Shown here: positions 24,536-33,663 of the stretch, in pieces
Position numbering within the stretch: position 1 is the first letter of the stretch
How the letters are laid out: each line of letters begins with the position of its first letter
NCBI RefSeq assembly: GCF_007971025.1
Contig: NZ_CP042436.1
Coordinates: forward strand, 4,092,001-4,156,000
Length of the DNA stretch: 64,000 bases
Reading direction: 5' to 3'
From: Mucilaginibacter ginsenosidivorans
GTDB lineage: Bacteria; Bacteroidota; Bacteroidia; Sphingobacteriales; Sphingobacteriaceae
Notes under the pieces: generated by a model
What the model saw: only the letters and a program-made list of their open reading frames with translations
Told to the model about the DNA's origin: nothing
Database searches by the model: none
Made by a program: the position numbers and the translations under genes

Positions 24536-24955
24536 ATGAATATACAAATTATCAACGGCCCCAACCTGAACCTGCTCGGCGTTCGCGAGAAATCCATCTA
24601 TGGCGACAGCAGCTTCGAAAGCTACCTTCAGGATCTACGCAAACGTTACGCAAACATCACCATAAATTATTATCAAAGTAACGTCGAGGGCGAAATTATT
24701 AACAAGTTGCACGAGGTTGGCTTTACCGTCGACGGCATAGTGATAAATGCCGGAGCTTATACCCATACTTCTGTTGCTATTGGCGATGCCATTGCTGGCA
24801 TCAAAGCACCGGTTATCGAGGTGCACATCTCGAACGTTTACAAACGCGAGGAATTCAGGCATAAATCTTTACTGGCGGCAAACTGCAAAGGCGTTATTGC
24901 CGGCTTTGGTCTCGACTCCTACCGTTTGGCTATTGAAAATTTGGTAAACGGATAA
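24536..24955 (+). CDS. aroQ: Type II 3-dehydroquinate dehydratase
   Basis: Shikimate pathway enzyme (139 aa) converting 3-dehydroquinate to 3-dehydroshikimate. The start at 24536 gives the canonical beginning MNIQIINGPNLNLLG; the ORF is open six codons earlier but without family support. The active-site loop is VREKSIYG with Arg and Tyr, and INAGAYTHTSVAIGDAI, EVHISN and a RHKS segment complete the conserved set, with catalytic His in VHISN. Divergent from xerD with a 40-bp gap. Confidence 0.96.
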   Translation: MNIQIINGPNLNLLGVREKSIYGDSSFESYLQDLRKRYANITINYYQSNVEGEIINKLHEVGFTVDGIVINAGAYTHTSVAIGDAIAGIKAPVIEVHISNVYKREEFRHKSLLAANCKGVIAGFGLDSYRLAIENLVNG

Positions 24956-25000
24956 TTTTATTTTGTAAATTGTTTTACACTATCCCTCAAGAAAATTTAT

Positions 25001-27418
25001 ATGTGCCGGGCATTAAAAATTAGCGCATTACTACTTCTTACCTTCTTGTTTTTCGGCAACAGCTTTGCCCAAACCCACGAAAAAACAAAAAAACCACTTA
25101 CAGCGCGGGAAAGTGAAAGAAAAGCGATCCGTTCGCGCGATTCGGTTTTGCAGGCACTGAGCCGGAGCGACACCTCTATCAACAGTTTACTACAGCATCT
25201 GGAGCAATACCACACCACCTTTAACCAAATGCGGAATAACCTCGCCGAAGGTTTGGATACCACAGATGTCAGCGAACAATTGCCCGGGATAACAAGGAGA
25301 CTTGGACGAATAAGAAACCTTATCAACACCAAAAAGTCGAGCACGCTGCGCTACCTGTTCGTGATGCGGGACAACCTGGATCATATACAGGACCAGCTCA
25401 AAGGCTGGCAATCGGACATGGACGATATCAGCACCAAGCTGGTACAAAACCAGCACGATATCATTCAGTTTTCAAAGGACACCTCTCTCAATAACGTACC
25501 TGAAGACAACGAATTACGCAGCGCTTATTTTGAACAGGGTATTGCCGTAAGGGCGGTTTGGCACCAGGTGGATTCGATCAATCGTACCGACCTATACAAG
25601 TTAAACCTGCTGCAAAATAAAATTGCCACGGCTTTTACCAACGCACTGGACGAGGACGACCTGATAGATGCCAAGATCAGGAAATTCGCCATACGATCGA
25701 TGTCGGGCGAGTTCAACTGGATAGGCGCAAAAAATGACGTAAAATACAGCCGCATAGATTCTGCGTTGCGAAGTACTATAAGACTCAACACCATACAGGC
25801 CAATTATTTTTTTAAGAACGAAACCGGCACCCACGCCATAGCCTTAGGTTTCCTGGCACTTGTTTTACTCTGGATATTGTTTAATCGTTACAAAACGGTC
25901 AAACATCTCGAACACCAGGAACTCGTTTCAGATCACGCGCGCATTGTATACCGCAGGCCGATCGTTTCGGCATTACTTATACCCACTGCCATAGCTCCGT
26001 ACTTTTATGACCACCCTCCTGTATTTTTCCTCGAATGTTGTTTCATCGTTACTATTATCCTAGTGCTTATCCTGGTAAAGAATAATTTTCCACTTTCGCT
26101 GTTCAGCTTCCTGTTCAAACTATTCTGGGTGACGACAGTCTATTGCCTCAGCAACTTGCTGGTGCAGATCACAGGCGAAGACAGGTATGTTGTGCTGCTG
26201 TTAAGCATCGTCTCGATAACTTTTGCGGCGTTGTTCTACAACCGTATAAAGAAAGAACCACAAGAACATCTCAGCTATACCAAACTGATCCTGAAGATAT
26301 TCGTTTTGATGCACCTGGTATCAATCGTCCTCAATGTTACAGGCAGGTTTAGCCTGGCAAAAATTGTGGGCATTACAGCGGTGTTCAACCTGTGGCTTAC
26401 CGTGGCACTTTATTTTATTATCAGGATCATTATTCAAACTATGTTTCTACAGCTTCATACCCGTAAAGCCGAAAGCAGCTTTATCAGTATGATCGACTAC
26501 AATACGCTGCAAAAAAAATTCAGGAATGTGCTAACCACTTTGGCATCCCTGCTTTGGATATTCTTCCTGTTGCAAAATTTGAACATAGACGACTGGGTGC
26601 ACGATTATTTAACCGATACATTGAACGAGTCGCGCAATATAGGCGGCGCCTCTTTCACATTCGGAGGTTTTGTCATTTTCTTTTTAGTGATTTGGCTGTC
26701 GTCGCTGCTGTCGCGTGTCATCAGTTATTTTTACGACCTGTCCTCGCAGCATACTAACGATATTTCGGTACTAAAGAAAAAGAACCGCGCGTCTACCTTA
26801 CTTATCCGTATCGGCGTGTTTACTGTTGGTTTTTTGCTGGCGGTTGGGGCGTCGGGCTTTCCCCTCGATAAACTCACCATCATTTTCAGCGCCTTTGGCG
26901 TAGGTATTGGCTTTGGTTTGCAGAATGTAACCAATAACCTCGTTTCGGGTATGATACTGGCCTTTGAAAAACCGATACAAATAGGCGATGTGATAGAAGT
27001 TGGCGGGCGGCAGGGTACGATGAAAGAAATCGGCATCCGTTCGAGCAGGCTCGAGACAGGTGATGGCGCCGAGGTTATCATACCCAATGGCGACCTGATC
27101 TCGCAAAATGTTGTTAATTGGACGCTTAGTAACGCCAGCCGGCAAGTCGAGCTGGTAGTGCATACCGCTTATGGGTCCGATATAGAAAAAGTGACATCGC
27201 TGTTGCAGGAAATAATGGCTAAACGTGATGACATTATGGATAATCCGGGGCCATCCGTTTTCCTCCTGAATGTTTCTGACGACGCAGTCGATTTCCGGGT
27301 ACTTTTCTGGGCAGCTGATATCAGCCACTATTCCGAATTGCGCAGCCGCGTGCTGGCGGATATTTACGCCGAATTTGCAAAAGCGGGCATCGCAATACCT
27401 AAAAAGAAGAAAGAGTAA
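25001..27418 (+). CDS. Large MscS-family mechanosensitive channel
   Basis: An 805-aa channel. A signal peptide (MCRALKISALLLLTFLFFGNSFAQ) precedes a ~260-residue periplasmic, helical region, followed by about eleven TM segments from residue 280 on. The MscS pore and beta domain lie near 610-720: TIIFSAFGVGIGFGLQNVTNNLVSGMILAFEKPIQIGDVIEVGG, with EVIIPNGDLISQNVVNW following. A C-terminal alpha-beta vestibule ends the protein. The layout resembles the MscK/MscM-type large channels. It is convergent with the glycosyltransferase gene with only 3 bp between stop codons, so no terminator fits between them. Confidence 0.92.
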   Translation: MCRALKISALLLLTFLFFGNSFAQTHEKTKKPLTARESERKAIRSRDSVLQALSRSDTSINSLLQHLEQYHTTFNQMRNNLAEGLDTTDVSEQLPGITRRLGRIRNLINTKKSSTLRYLFVMRDNLDHIQDQLKGWQSDMDDISTKLVQNQHDIIQFSKDTSLNNVPEDNELRSAYFEQGIAVRAVWHQVDSINRTDLYKLNLLQNKIATAFTNALDEDDLIDAKIRKFAIRSMSGEFNWIGAKNDVKYSRIDSALRSTIRLNTIQANYFFKNETGTHAIALGFLALVLLWILFNRYKTVKHLEHQELVSDHARIVYRRPIVSALLIPTAIAPYFYDHPPVFFLECCFIVTIILVLILVKNNFPLSLFSFLFKLFWVTTVYCLSNLLVQITGEDRYVVLLLSIVSITFAALFYNRIKKEPQEHLSYTKLILKIFVLMHLVSIVLNVTGRFSLAKIVGITAVFNLWLTVALYFIIRIIIQTMFLQLHTRKAESSFISMIDYNTLQKKFRNVLTTLASLLWIFFLLQNLNIDDWVHDYLTDTLNESRNIGGASFTFGGFVIFFLVIWLSSLLSRVISYFYDLSSQHTNDISVLKKKNRASTLLIRIGVFTVGFLLAVGASGFPLDKLTIIFSAFGVGIGFGLQNVTNNLVSGMILAFEKPIQIGDVIEVGGRQGTMKEIGIRSSRLETGDGAEVIIPNGDLISQNVVNWTLSNASRQVELVVHTAYGSDIEKVTSLLQEIMAKRDDIMDNPGPSVFLLNVSDDAVDFRVLFWAADISHYSELRSRVLADIYAEFAKAGIAIPKKKKE

Positions 27419-27421
27419 ACC

Positions 27422-28456
27422 CTAATAGAATTTTTTGGGGTCGAGTGACGAAAAGGTGTGCTTTTTCTTCATAAAAAAGTCCCACACAATGCTGCTGCGA
27501 TACATGCCCTTAAGGGCACGCAGGTTACTTCGTCTATTCCGCTTTGGCCCGCCACCTTTAAATAGCTGTAACACAAAATTCTGGTGTGCCCGGCTCACCG
27601 CCCATGCATCGCGACGCTTCCCTTCATTCAGAAAACGCACGATGGCCAACAGATCCATCCAAAAACGGATAAATATGATCAGCATCCCACGCCAAAAGGA
27701 AAGATTGTTTCGCAACAGTAACAGGTTGTTCCTGAAATTCAGAAATGTCTTAAAAGGGTTCTCAGTGTTTAACGTCCCACCGCCAACGTGGTAAACTTCC
27801 GATTCGGCGCAATACACCACTTTGTAGCCCATATTTTTGAGTCGCCAGCATAGGTCAATCTCTTCCATGTGCGCAAAAAAGCGGTCGTCAAACCCGCCTG
27901 CTTCCACCCAGTATTTCTTTTTCACAAACATAGCTGCTCCCGACGCCCAAAAAATCTCGCCCGACTGCTGATATTGGCCCTTATCCTGTTCTATCTCATA
28001 AAACATGCGCCCGCGGCAAAACGGGTAGCCATAAACATCAATAAATCCGCCAGCGGCGCCGGCATGTTCAAAATGATCTTTATCGGCAAATGCTTTTATC
28101 TTTGGGGCAGCGGCGGCTATCAACGGATCACTTTCCATTAACGATATCACCGGCTCTATCCAGCCGGGATGCACCTCGACATCCGAATTAAGCAGGATGA
28201 AGTAATCAGCATCAACTTTTTCCAGCACCCTGTTATATCCGCCGGTAAAGCCGTAATTCTGATCGTTTTTAATTATCCTGATAGTTGGATAGTTTTGTGT
28301 TAAGAACTCAATTGAACCATCGGTAGAGCCATTATCACCGACTACGATATCCAGGTTTGGCCAGATGGATGTAAGCACCGAAGGCAAAAAATCGCGGAGA
28401 TATTTTACCCCGTTCCAGTTTAATATAACGATGGCAACTTTCGGTGTATTTGTCAT
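27422..28456 (-). CDS. Family 2 glycosyltransferase
   Basis: GT-A fold glycosyltransferase (344 aa). VAIVILNWNGVKYLRDFLPSV is the classical opening, DNGSTDGSIEFL and LLNSDVEVHPGW (DxD-like metal site) lie in the first 100 residues, and SGAAMFVKKKYWVEAGGFDDRFFAHMEEIDLCWRL carries the acceptor-side and catalytic-base ED motif. An amphipathic/hydrophobic patch around 250-270 suggests membrane association. Rhamnosyl- or galactosyltransferase-like members act in LPS or exopolysaccharide synthesis; the acyltransferase upstream supports an envelope role. Substrate unknown. Confidence 0.9.
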   Translation of the reverse strand: MTNTPKVAIVILNWNGVKYLRDFLPSVLTSIWPNLDIVVGDNGSTDGSIEFLTQNYPTIRIIKNDQNYGFTGGYNRVLEKVDADYFILLNSDVEVHPGWIEPVISLMESDPLIAAAAPKIKAFADKDHFEHAGAAGGFIDVYGYPFCRGRMFYEIEQDKGQYQQSGEIFWASGAAMFVKKKYWVEAGGFDDRFFAHMEEIDLCWRLKNMGYKVVYCAESEVYHVGGGTLNTENPFKTFLNFRNNLLLLRNNLSFWRGMLIIFIRFWMDLLAIVRFLNEGKRRDAWAVSRAHQNFVLQLFKGGGPKRNRRSNLRALKGMYRSSIVWDFFMKKKHTFSSLDPKKFY

Positions 28457-28533
28457 TAATCTGTGTCGGACGGTCAGGGCCCCGGATTTCCGTGCAATAA
28501 TATGCTTTTAATCGGAAATATATGGGCTAAACA

Positions 28534-29433
28534 TCAATCAAAGAATACAGGTTTGGCTATGTCTTCAGGTTTGATCTTCCACCTGCGGTGCGACCAGAGC
28601 CAGTACTCCGGCTTCTCCCTGATGAGTGATTCGAGGTAGTTTACCTGGATTTTGGTGATCTCGTAAGGTTTGGTTTCCTTCGGATTTTCAACCAGCGGCA
28701 CCAACGTATAGGTGTAGTAACCTCTCTTAACCAGGTCGATCCGGTAAAAAACAATGGCACAGTCCCTTATACCGCTAAGCTTTTCCACACCCAGAAATAC
28801 AGCTGTCGGCTGGTTCAAAAAAGTAGTGAAGTATACCGCCTCGCTGCGGGCGGGCGTTTGATCGGCGGCTAAAACGGTGAAAGTAAGTTCGTTCTTATAT
28901 TCGATCATTTTGCGCAGCGTCTGTTTCATGGATATCATGATCGTACCGAAGCGCGAACGCGTGCGGTTGATAAAATTGGTAAAAACTTCGCTCGACTGTG
29001 GTTTATAAACCACCATTTTAACTTTATCGGTAAGGAAACCGAAGTTAAGGCAGGCAAGCTCCCAGTTGCCGTAGTGGCCGGCCGCTGCCAAAATGCTTTT
29101 CCCCTGGGCAAAGTAGTGCTCCATTATTTCGGGGTTGGTACATACCATACGGCGGCGAACCTGTTTTTCGGACATGCTGGTGGATTTGATGGTCTCCAGT
29201 GTCAGGTCGGCCATGTATTTGAAGTATTTTTTTTCAATAACTGCGCGTTCCTCTTCAGACTTTTCGGGAAATGAATTACGAAGATTATCCTGCACAACTT
29301 TTCGGCGATAGCCTGTCACGTAATACAATATCACAAAGACCAGGTCGGATATAAGGTACAAAAACCAGAAGGGCAACAACGAAAGCAGGTAGAAAAAGAA
29401 GACACCTATATACGAAAGGCCTTTTTTTATCAT
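28534..29433 (-). CDS. LpxL/HtrB-type lipid A acyltransferase
   Basis: A 299-aa membrane-associated acyltransferase. The N-terminal TM (about 5-40, YIGVFFFYLLSLLPFWFLYL) is followed by VQDNLRNSFPEKSEEE. The catalytic motif is GHYGNWEL, an HX4E box, and ADQTPARSEAVYFTTFLNQPTAV is the second conserved block. Family knowledge: transfers a secondary acyl chain to the lipid A precursor. In Bacteroidota this family also includes lipid acyltransferases of other substrates. It is upstream of the glycosyltransferase on the same strand (77-bp gap). Confidence 0.9.
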   Translation of the reverse strand: MIKKGLSYIGVFFFYLLSLLPFWFLYLISDLVFVILYYVTGYRRKVVQDNLRNSFPEKSEEERAVIEKKYFKYMADLTLETIKSTSMSEKQVRRRMVCTNPEIMEHYFAQGKSILAAAGHYGNWELACLNFGFLTDKVKMVVYKPQSSEVFTNFINRTRSRFGTIMISMKQTLRKMIEYKNELTFTVLAADQTPARSEAVYFTTFLNQPTAVFLGVEKLSGIRDCAIVFYRIDLVKRGYYTYTLVPLVENPKETKPYEITKIQVNYLESLIREKPEYWLWSHRRWKIKPEDIAKPVFFD

Positions 29434-29469
29434 TATTTTATCCGAATTTTGAGCACAAACATAGAATAT

Positions 29470-30081
29470 ATGATTGAAAAAGGCGCTGTTCTGCCGCTAT
29501 TTTATCTGCCGCCTGTTGAATATTTCAGTGAGCTGACGATTTATGATCCCGAATTCCTGGTTGAAAAATATGAGCATTTCCCGAAACAAACCTATCGTAA
29601 CCGGGCCAACATTTATTCACCCGACGGTATGCTTACTTTGGTGGTGCCTGTGGTAAAAGGTTCCAAGGTGCATACCGCAGTAAAAGATGTACAAATAAGC
29701 TATGATTTCCGCTGGCAGCGCCTGCACTGGATGAGCCTCCAAAACTGCTATCGCCGCTCGGCCTATTTTGAATATTATGAAGATGAATTCGCTATATTTT
29801 ATGAAGTGAAGGAAAAGTTCCTGTTTGATATGAACGAAAAGTTGCTGCGTCTGTTGCTTAACCTGCTAAAAATAAAGGCCGAACTTAAATTCACCCAAAC
29901 GTACGAGCCGCAGTACCTGCATTTAAAAGATCTGCGGGACGCTTTCAGCCCGAAAAAAACATCCGCGTACCCTGCGAAACCCTATTACCAGCTTTTTGAG
30001 GAACGGCACGGCTTTATGAAAAACCTCAGTATCGTCGACCTGTTATTTAACCAGGGGCCACAATCTGTTAATTACCTTTAG
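29470..30081 (+). CDS. WbqC-family protein
   Basis: About 203 aa. VLPLFYLPPVEYFSEL, YRNRANIYSPDGMLTLVVPV, and SYDFRWQRLHWMSLQNCYRRSAYFEYYEDEF are the blocks of the WbqC-like family (often LPS O-antigen or glycan clusters; biochemical role poorly known). The ATG at 29470 is preferred; a TTG at 29449 in the same frame would add seven residues. Divergent from the acyltransferase gene with a short spacer, and followed 5 bp later by corA. Confidence 0.88.
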   Translation: MIEKGAVLPLFYLPPVEYFSELTIYDPEFLVEKYEHFPKQTYRNRANIYSPDGMLTLVVPVVKGSKVHTAVKDVQISYDFRWQRLHWMSLQNCYRRSAYFEYYEDEFAIFYEVKEKFLFDMNEKLLRLLLNLLKIKAELKFTQTYEPQYLHLKDLRDAFSPKKTSAYPAKPYYQLFEERHGFMKNLSIVDLLFNQGPQSVNYL

Positions 30082-30086
30082 AAAAA

Positions 30087-31214
30087 ATGAGCAAACCGTT
30101 AAAAAGGATACGTTATAAAAAACGCGACCGCAGAATTGAAGTAGGCGCCAGTCCGGGTTCTATTAATATTTCCGAAGATGCCCTAAAGCCGGTTATTATG
30201 GTTTACAGCTATAATGACAAAGAACTTATCAAATCGGAAGGTAAGACGGTTGATATTATCCTGAAGCAGTTTAAAAAATGTACAGACCACGCCCATTGGA
30301 TACAGGTAAAGGGATTGGGCGATAAAAAGCTGATGGAGGAGATCGGGTCGCATTTGAATATCAATCCCCTTGTGCTCGAGGATATCGTCAATACCCACCA
30401 GCGGCCAAAGTTCGACGAATATGATGATTATGTATTCAGCACCAGCCGCATCATCCATTTTAACAAGGAAAACGAATTGGTGAATTGCCAATTCTCATCA
30501 TTGATCAAAAGGAATATCATCATCAGCTTTGAGGAGACACATGACGAATATTTTGAAGCGGTAAAAGCCCGGCTCGAGGCAGGCAAAGGAGCCATCCGTA
30601 CCGCCGGACCGGGATATATGTGCTATGCGCTTACCGATACCATACTGGATAATTACTTCGTTTTGCTGGCGAAAATAGGCGACATGCTGGACGATACCGA
30701 GGACCACCTGTATAGCAGTCCGGATAAAAGCGTGATGTACAATGCCCAGGCATTAAAACGCATACTAATAACGGTAAGGCGCGCCAGCTGGCCCGAGCGC
30801 GACAAAATAAACGAAATGCTGCGCACGGAAAACCCGCTGGTATCTCCCGAAGTAAAAATATACCTGCGCGATGCGTACGACCACTGTATACAGATAATGG
30901 ACCTGGTGGAAAGCTACAAGGAAATAACTTCCAGCATTATCGACCTGTACCTATCCATGGTAAGCAACCGGATGAACGAGATCATGAAGGTGCTAACCAT
31001 CATATCGGTCATCTTTATCCCCTTAACCTTTATTGCCGGCATATACGGCATGAACTTCGCACGGGTCGACCCGGTCACCAATAAAGTAATGCCGGATAAC
31101 CTTCCCGAATTATATTCGCCGCATGGCTACTATTATGCCCTGCTTGGCATGTTTATCATAGCCGTGATACAGATCATCGTATTCTGGAAAAAAGGATGGT
31201 TTAGTAAATTGTAG
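30087..31214 (+). CDS. corA: CorA magnesium/cobalt transporter
   Basis: A 375-aa CorA-type channel. A long cytosolic alpha/beta and helical funnel (about 1-310) contains WIQVKGLGDKKLMEEIG and HQRPKFDEYDDYVF. Two C-terminal TM helices hold the signature GIYGMNF (YGMNF) between them, and a positive tail FWKKGWFSKL follows. Closely spaced after wbqC (5 bp), so cotranscription is likely. Mg2+ is the usual substrate; Co2+ or Zn2+ are alternatives. Confidence 0.96.
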   Translation: MSKPLKRIRYKKRDRRIEVGASPGSINISEDALKPVIMVYSYNDKELIKSEGKTVDIILKQFKKCTDHAHWIQVKGLGDKKLMEEIGSHLNINPLVLEDIVNTHQRPKFDEYDDYVFSTSRIIHFNKENELVNCQFSSLIKRNIIISFEETHDEYFEAVKARLEAGKGAIRTAGPGYMCYALTDTILDNYFVLLAKIGDMLDDTEDHLYSSPDKSVMYNAQALKRILITVRRASWPERDKINEMLRTENPLVSPEVKIYLRDAYDHCIQIMDLVESYKEITSSIIDLYLSMVSNRMNEIMKVLTIISVIFIPLTFIAGIYGMNFARVDPVTNKVMPDNLPELYSPHGYYYALLGMFIIAVIQIIVFWKKGWFSKL

Positions 31215-31230
31215 CTGATCAAATTAATAA

Positions 31231-31299
31231 GTTGGATCAAGTTGAATGAGTCAGGCACCGGTGTATATTAACCTGATCAACCACTTAACTTAATCCAAC
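31231..31299. terminator. Imperfect inverted repeat between convergent corA and msrA
   Basis: GTTGGATCAAGTTGAATG (31231-31248) pairs with CACTTAACTTAATCCAAC (31282-31299) with about three mismatches. Situated between converging stop codons, it probably ends transcription in both directions or is a repeat remnant; no clear U-tract is present. Confidence 0.45.
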
Positions 31300-31306
31300 C
31301 AGTCAA

Positions 31307-31954
31307 CTACTTTTGAAACTCCGGTTTCAGCTCGGCTTTCATAGCTTTCTGGAATTTTTCAACCTTAGGTACCGATACCGATTGAATATAACCGCTTTCA
31401 GGGTGCAGGCGGTAATAACCCTGGTGATACTTCTCGGCGGGATAAAAGGCTTTGAACGGAACAACCTGTGTTACTATAGGATCGCCATAATGCTTGGTTG
31501 CGTCTATTTTTTTGATCTCGTCCAGCAGAATAGCTTTTTCTTCGGGTGTACGGTAAAATGCAATGGAGCGGTAGTCGGTGCCCCTGTCGGGTCCCTGGTA
31601 ATTAAGTTCTGTCGGATTGTGCGCAAAGAAGAACGCATGGGCCAATGTCGCAAAGCTGATCACTTTGGGGTCGTAATATATCTGCACAACTTCGGCATGG
31701 CCGGTCTCCTGTGTGCCAACCTCTTCGTAACTGGGGCGTACTTTTGTTCCGCCAGCATAGCCGGAAACCACTTTATCGACACCTTTCAATTCGGACATGG
31801 CCTCGCTCATGCTCCAGAAACAGCCACCGCCAAAAGTAGCAACCTGCTCGCCCGGTTTCTGCTGGGGCAGCGACGCGTAGTCGCTTGAGTTCTGTCCGTT
31901 AACGCAGCCGGCAAATAAAAATACAGAGGCTGCAAATAAAATAATTCGTTTCAT
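31307..31954 (-). CDS. msrA: Exported peptide-methionine (S)-S-oxide reductase
   Basis: MsrA reduces methionine-S-sulfoxide in proteins. 215 aa from the ATG at 31954. The leader MKRIILFAASVFLFAGC has a lipobox-like FAGC, so it is probably an outer-envelope lipoprotein. The catalytic core GGCFWSMSEAM contains the nucleophilic Cys, followed by VVSGYAGG, GTQETGHAEVV and GPDRGTDYRSIAFY. The exported MsrB at 53366-53830 would treat the R-isomer in the same compartment. Confidence 0.95.
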   Translation of the reverse strand: MKRIILFAASVFLFAGCVNGQNSSDYASLPQQKPGEQVATFGGGCFWSMSEAMSELKGVDKVVSGYAGGTKVRPSYEEVGTQETGHAEVVQIYYDPKVISFATLAHAFFFAHNPTELNYQGPDRGTDYRSIAFYRTPEEKAILLDEIKKIDATKHYGDPIVTQVVPFKAFYPAEKYHQGYYRLHPESGYIQSVSVPKVEKFQKAMKAELKPEFQK

Positions 31955-32079
31955 ATTCAATTGAGTTTTATAACCTGATATACGCCGGCAGCCATCACAC
32001 GGATGGTCATCGGCAGGTAATCGTTTTCGTGTTAGTCGAAACGGGCCGTAATACCTTACAACTCATTTAAAGCAGGCAG

Positions 32080-32313
32080 TTACCTTAATGTTTGCTTTAC
32101 CATAGCCAGTATTTTTGCCAGGCCGTTTATTTTTATTTCGTAGGTTGTCGATAGCAGCATCCCCAGTTTCCCTGCCGGAAAGCCCTTATTTTTAAGCCAT
32201 TCCAGATAATAAACCGGCAGGTCGCATATCAGTGTGCCTTTGTATTTCCCAAAGGGCATCGCCGTTTTTACAACATCTATCAATACCTGGCGGTCGGGGG
32301 TTATGTTCTCCAA
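32080..32313 (-). CDS. DUF3820 family protein
   Basis: A 77-aa protein with the family signature AMPFGKYKGTLICDLPVYYLEWLKNKGFPAGKLGMLL. The fold is a small alpha/beta domain sometimes described as a putative quorum-sensing-regulated factor; no enzymatic function is established. Near-full-length for the family. Divergent from the small gene at 32404. Confidence 0.85.
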   Translation of the reverse strand: MENITPDRQVLIDVVKTAMPFGKYKGTLICDLPVYYLEWLKNKGFPAGKLGMLLSTTYEIKINGLAKILAMVKQTLR

Positions 32314-32403
32314 GCCGTAAAATTATTAATTATGACCGGTATCATATCTAAATAATTACAAAACAGATAATTTCGCATAGTGTTATAAAATAAATCTAAA
32401 GCC

Positions 32404-32646
32404 ATGGAAGAACAATTTGAAGCATTTTTGACGGGATCGGACAACTTAGTCGACGGCATAGTAACACCAATACACTATGCGCAATACGGAAGGGCATACG
32501 AATTTAAATCTATCGATGGAACGCTGCACCTGGTTATCAGCAGGGACAAAAGGGGCAAATGGGTAAGGGTTGACGGAACTGAACCTTATTTTTCGGGCTG
32601 GGTAGATGAACTGGCCGAACAGGTGGCCAAAGCCAAACAATTATAA
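32404..32646 (+). CDS. Small conserved hypothetical protein
   Basis: Unrecognised 80-aa protein. It is acidic at the start (MEEQFEAFLTGSD), then beta-strand-rich (YGRAYEFKSIDGTLHLVISRDKRGKWVRVDG), and ends in a short helix. No signal peptide or membrane segment. The gene ends 4 bp before the aldo-keto reductase start, which suggests cotranscription. Function unknown. Confidence 0.7.
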   Translation: MEEQFEAFLTGSDNLVDGIVTPIHYAQYGRAYEFKSIDGTLHLVISRDKRGKWVRVDGTEPYFSGWVDELAEQVAKAKQL

Positions 32647-32650
32647 ATAT

Positions 32651-33601
32651 ATGGAAAAACGCGAACTGGGCAGATCGGGCATAAAGGTTCATCCTTTTTG
32701 TTTCGGCGGGAATGTATTTGGCTGGACCGCTGATGAGAAAACATCTTTTGAATTGCTTGACGAACTGGTTGATACCGGTTTTGATTTTATCGATACCGCC
32801 GATGTTTACTCAGCTTGGGCTCCCGGTAATAAAGGGGGCGAGTCGGAAACGATCATTGGCAACTGGCTGAAAAGATCGGGCAAGCGGGATAAAATGATCA
32901 TTGCTACCAAGGTCGGCAAACCCATGGGGCCGGGCAAAAAAGGGCTTTCCAAAACTTATATCACCCGGGCAGTTGAAGACTCGTTAAAACGGCTGCAGAC
33001 CGATTATATCGACCTGTATCAATCCCATGACGATGATAAAGAAACTCCGTTGGCAGAAACACTTGATACTTTTACCAACCTCATAACACAAGGTAAAGTG
33101 CGGGCCGTAGGCGCATCTAACTACAGCGGTGCACGGCTGGCTGAAGCTGTAGAAGTAAGCAGGGCAAATGGATTGGCCCAATATCAAACCCTGCAGCCCG
33201 AATATAACCTGTACAGCCGCGAGGGATACGAAAAAGACCTTGAGCCTGTCTGTGTAAAAAATAACATCGGGGTAATTACCTACTATTCCCTGGCAAGCGG
33301 CTTTCTTACCTGCAAATACCGTTCCGGGGCCGATCTGGCTAAAAGCCAGCGTGGGGGCGGCATTAAAAAATTTATGAACGAACGCGGGATGCGTATTCTT
33401 GATGCTTTGGATAAAGTTGCCGGGGAATATAACTCCACTCCTGCTGCCATCGCATTAGCGTGGCTTATTAAGAGGCCCGGCGTTGTTGCCCCCATCGCCA
33501 GCGCCACCAGCATTGAACAGCTTAAGCAAATAACCGCAGCCGTTACAACCGGCCTGAGCGATGATGCGATAAAACTGCTGGATACTGCCAGTTGTTATTA
33601 A
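32651..33601 (+). CDS. Aldo/keto reductase
   Basis: NADPH-dependent (beta/alpha)8-barrel oxidoreductase of 316 aa; start at 32651 chosen for the canonical beginning MEKRELGRSGIKVHPF. Active-site residues are Asp in DFIDTADVYSAW (with Tyr four residues on), Lys in IIATKVGK and His in YQSHDDDKETP. VRAVGASNYSG and IASATSIEQLKQI (cofactor-binding end) complete the fold. Related to the YajO/YhdN-type subgroup with an unusually long sugar-like substrate loop; the true substrate is unknown. Confidence 0.92.
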   Translation: MEKRELGRSGIKVHPFCFGGNVFGWTADEKTSFELLDELVDTGFDFIDTADVYSAWAPGNKGGESETIIGNWLKRSGKRDKMIIATKVGKPMGPGKKGLSKTYITRAVEDSLKRLQTDYIDLYQSHDDDKETPLAETLDTFTNLITQGKVRAVGASNYSGARLAEAVEVSRANGLAQYQTLQPEYNLYSREGYEKDLEPVCVKNNIGVITYYSLASGFLTCKYRSGADLAKSQRGGGIKKFMNERGMRILDALDKVAGEYNSTPAAIALAWLIKRPGVVAPIASATSIEQLKQITAAVTTGLSDDAIKLLDTASCY

Positions 33602-33608
33602 GAACAAA

Positions 33609-33633
33609 AGCCGCCTGCTTACGCAGGGCGGCT
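33609..33633. terminator. Bidirectional hairpin terminator
   Basis: AGCCGCCTGC and GCAGGGCGGCT pair with one bulged base around a TTAC loop, with A-residues on one side and CCTTCATTTA on the other. It lies between the converging aldo-keto reductase and secreted-protein genes. Confidence 0.6.
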
Positions 33634-33663
33634 CCTTCATTTATATATATTTGGGGAAATTGC

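Noticed and set aside
31313-31888. + strand frame over msrA
   Set aside because: Antisense to a clearly conserved MsrA catalytic core.
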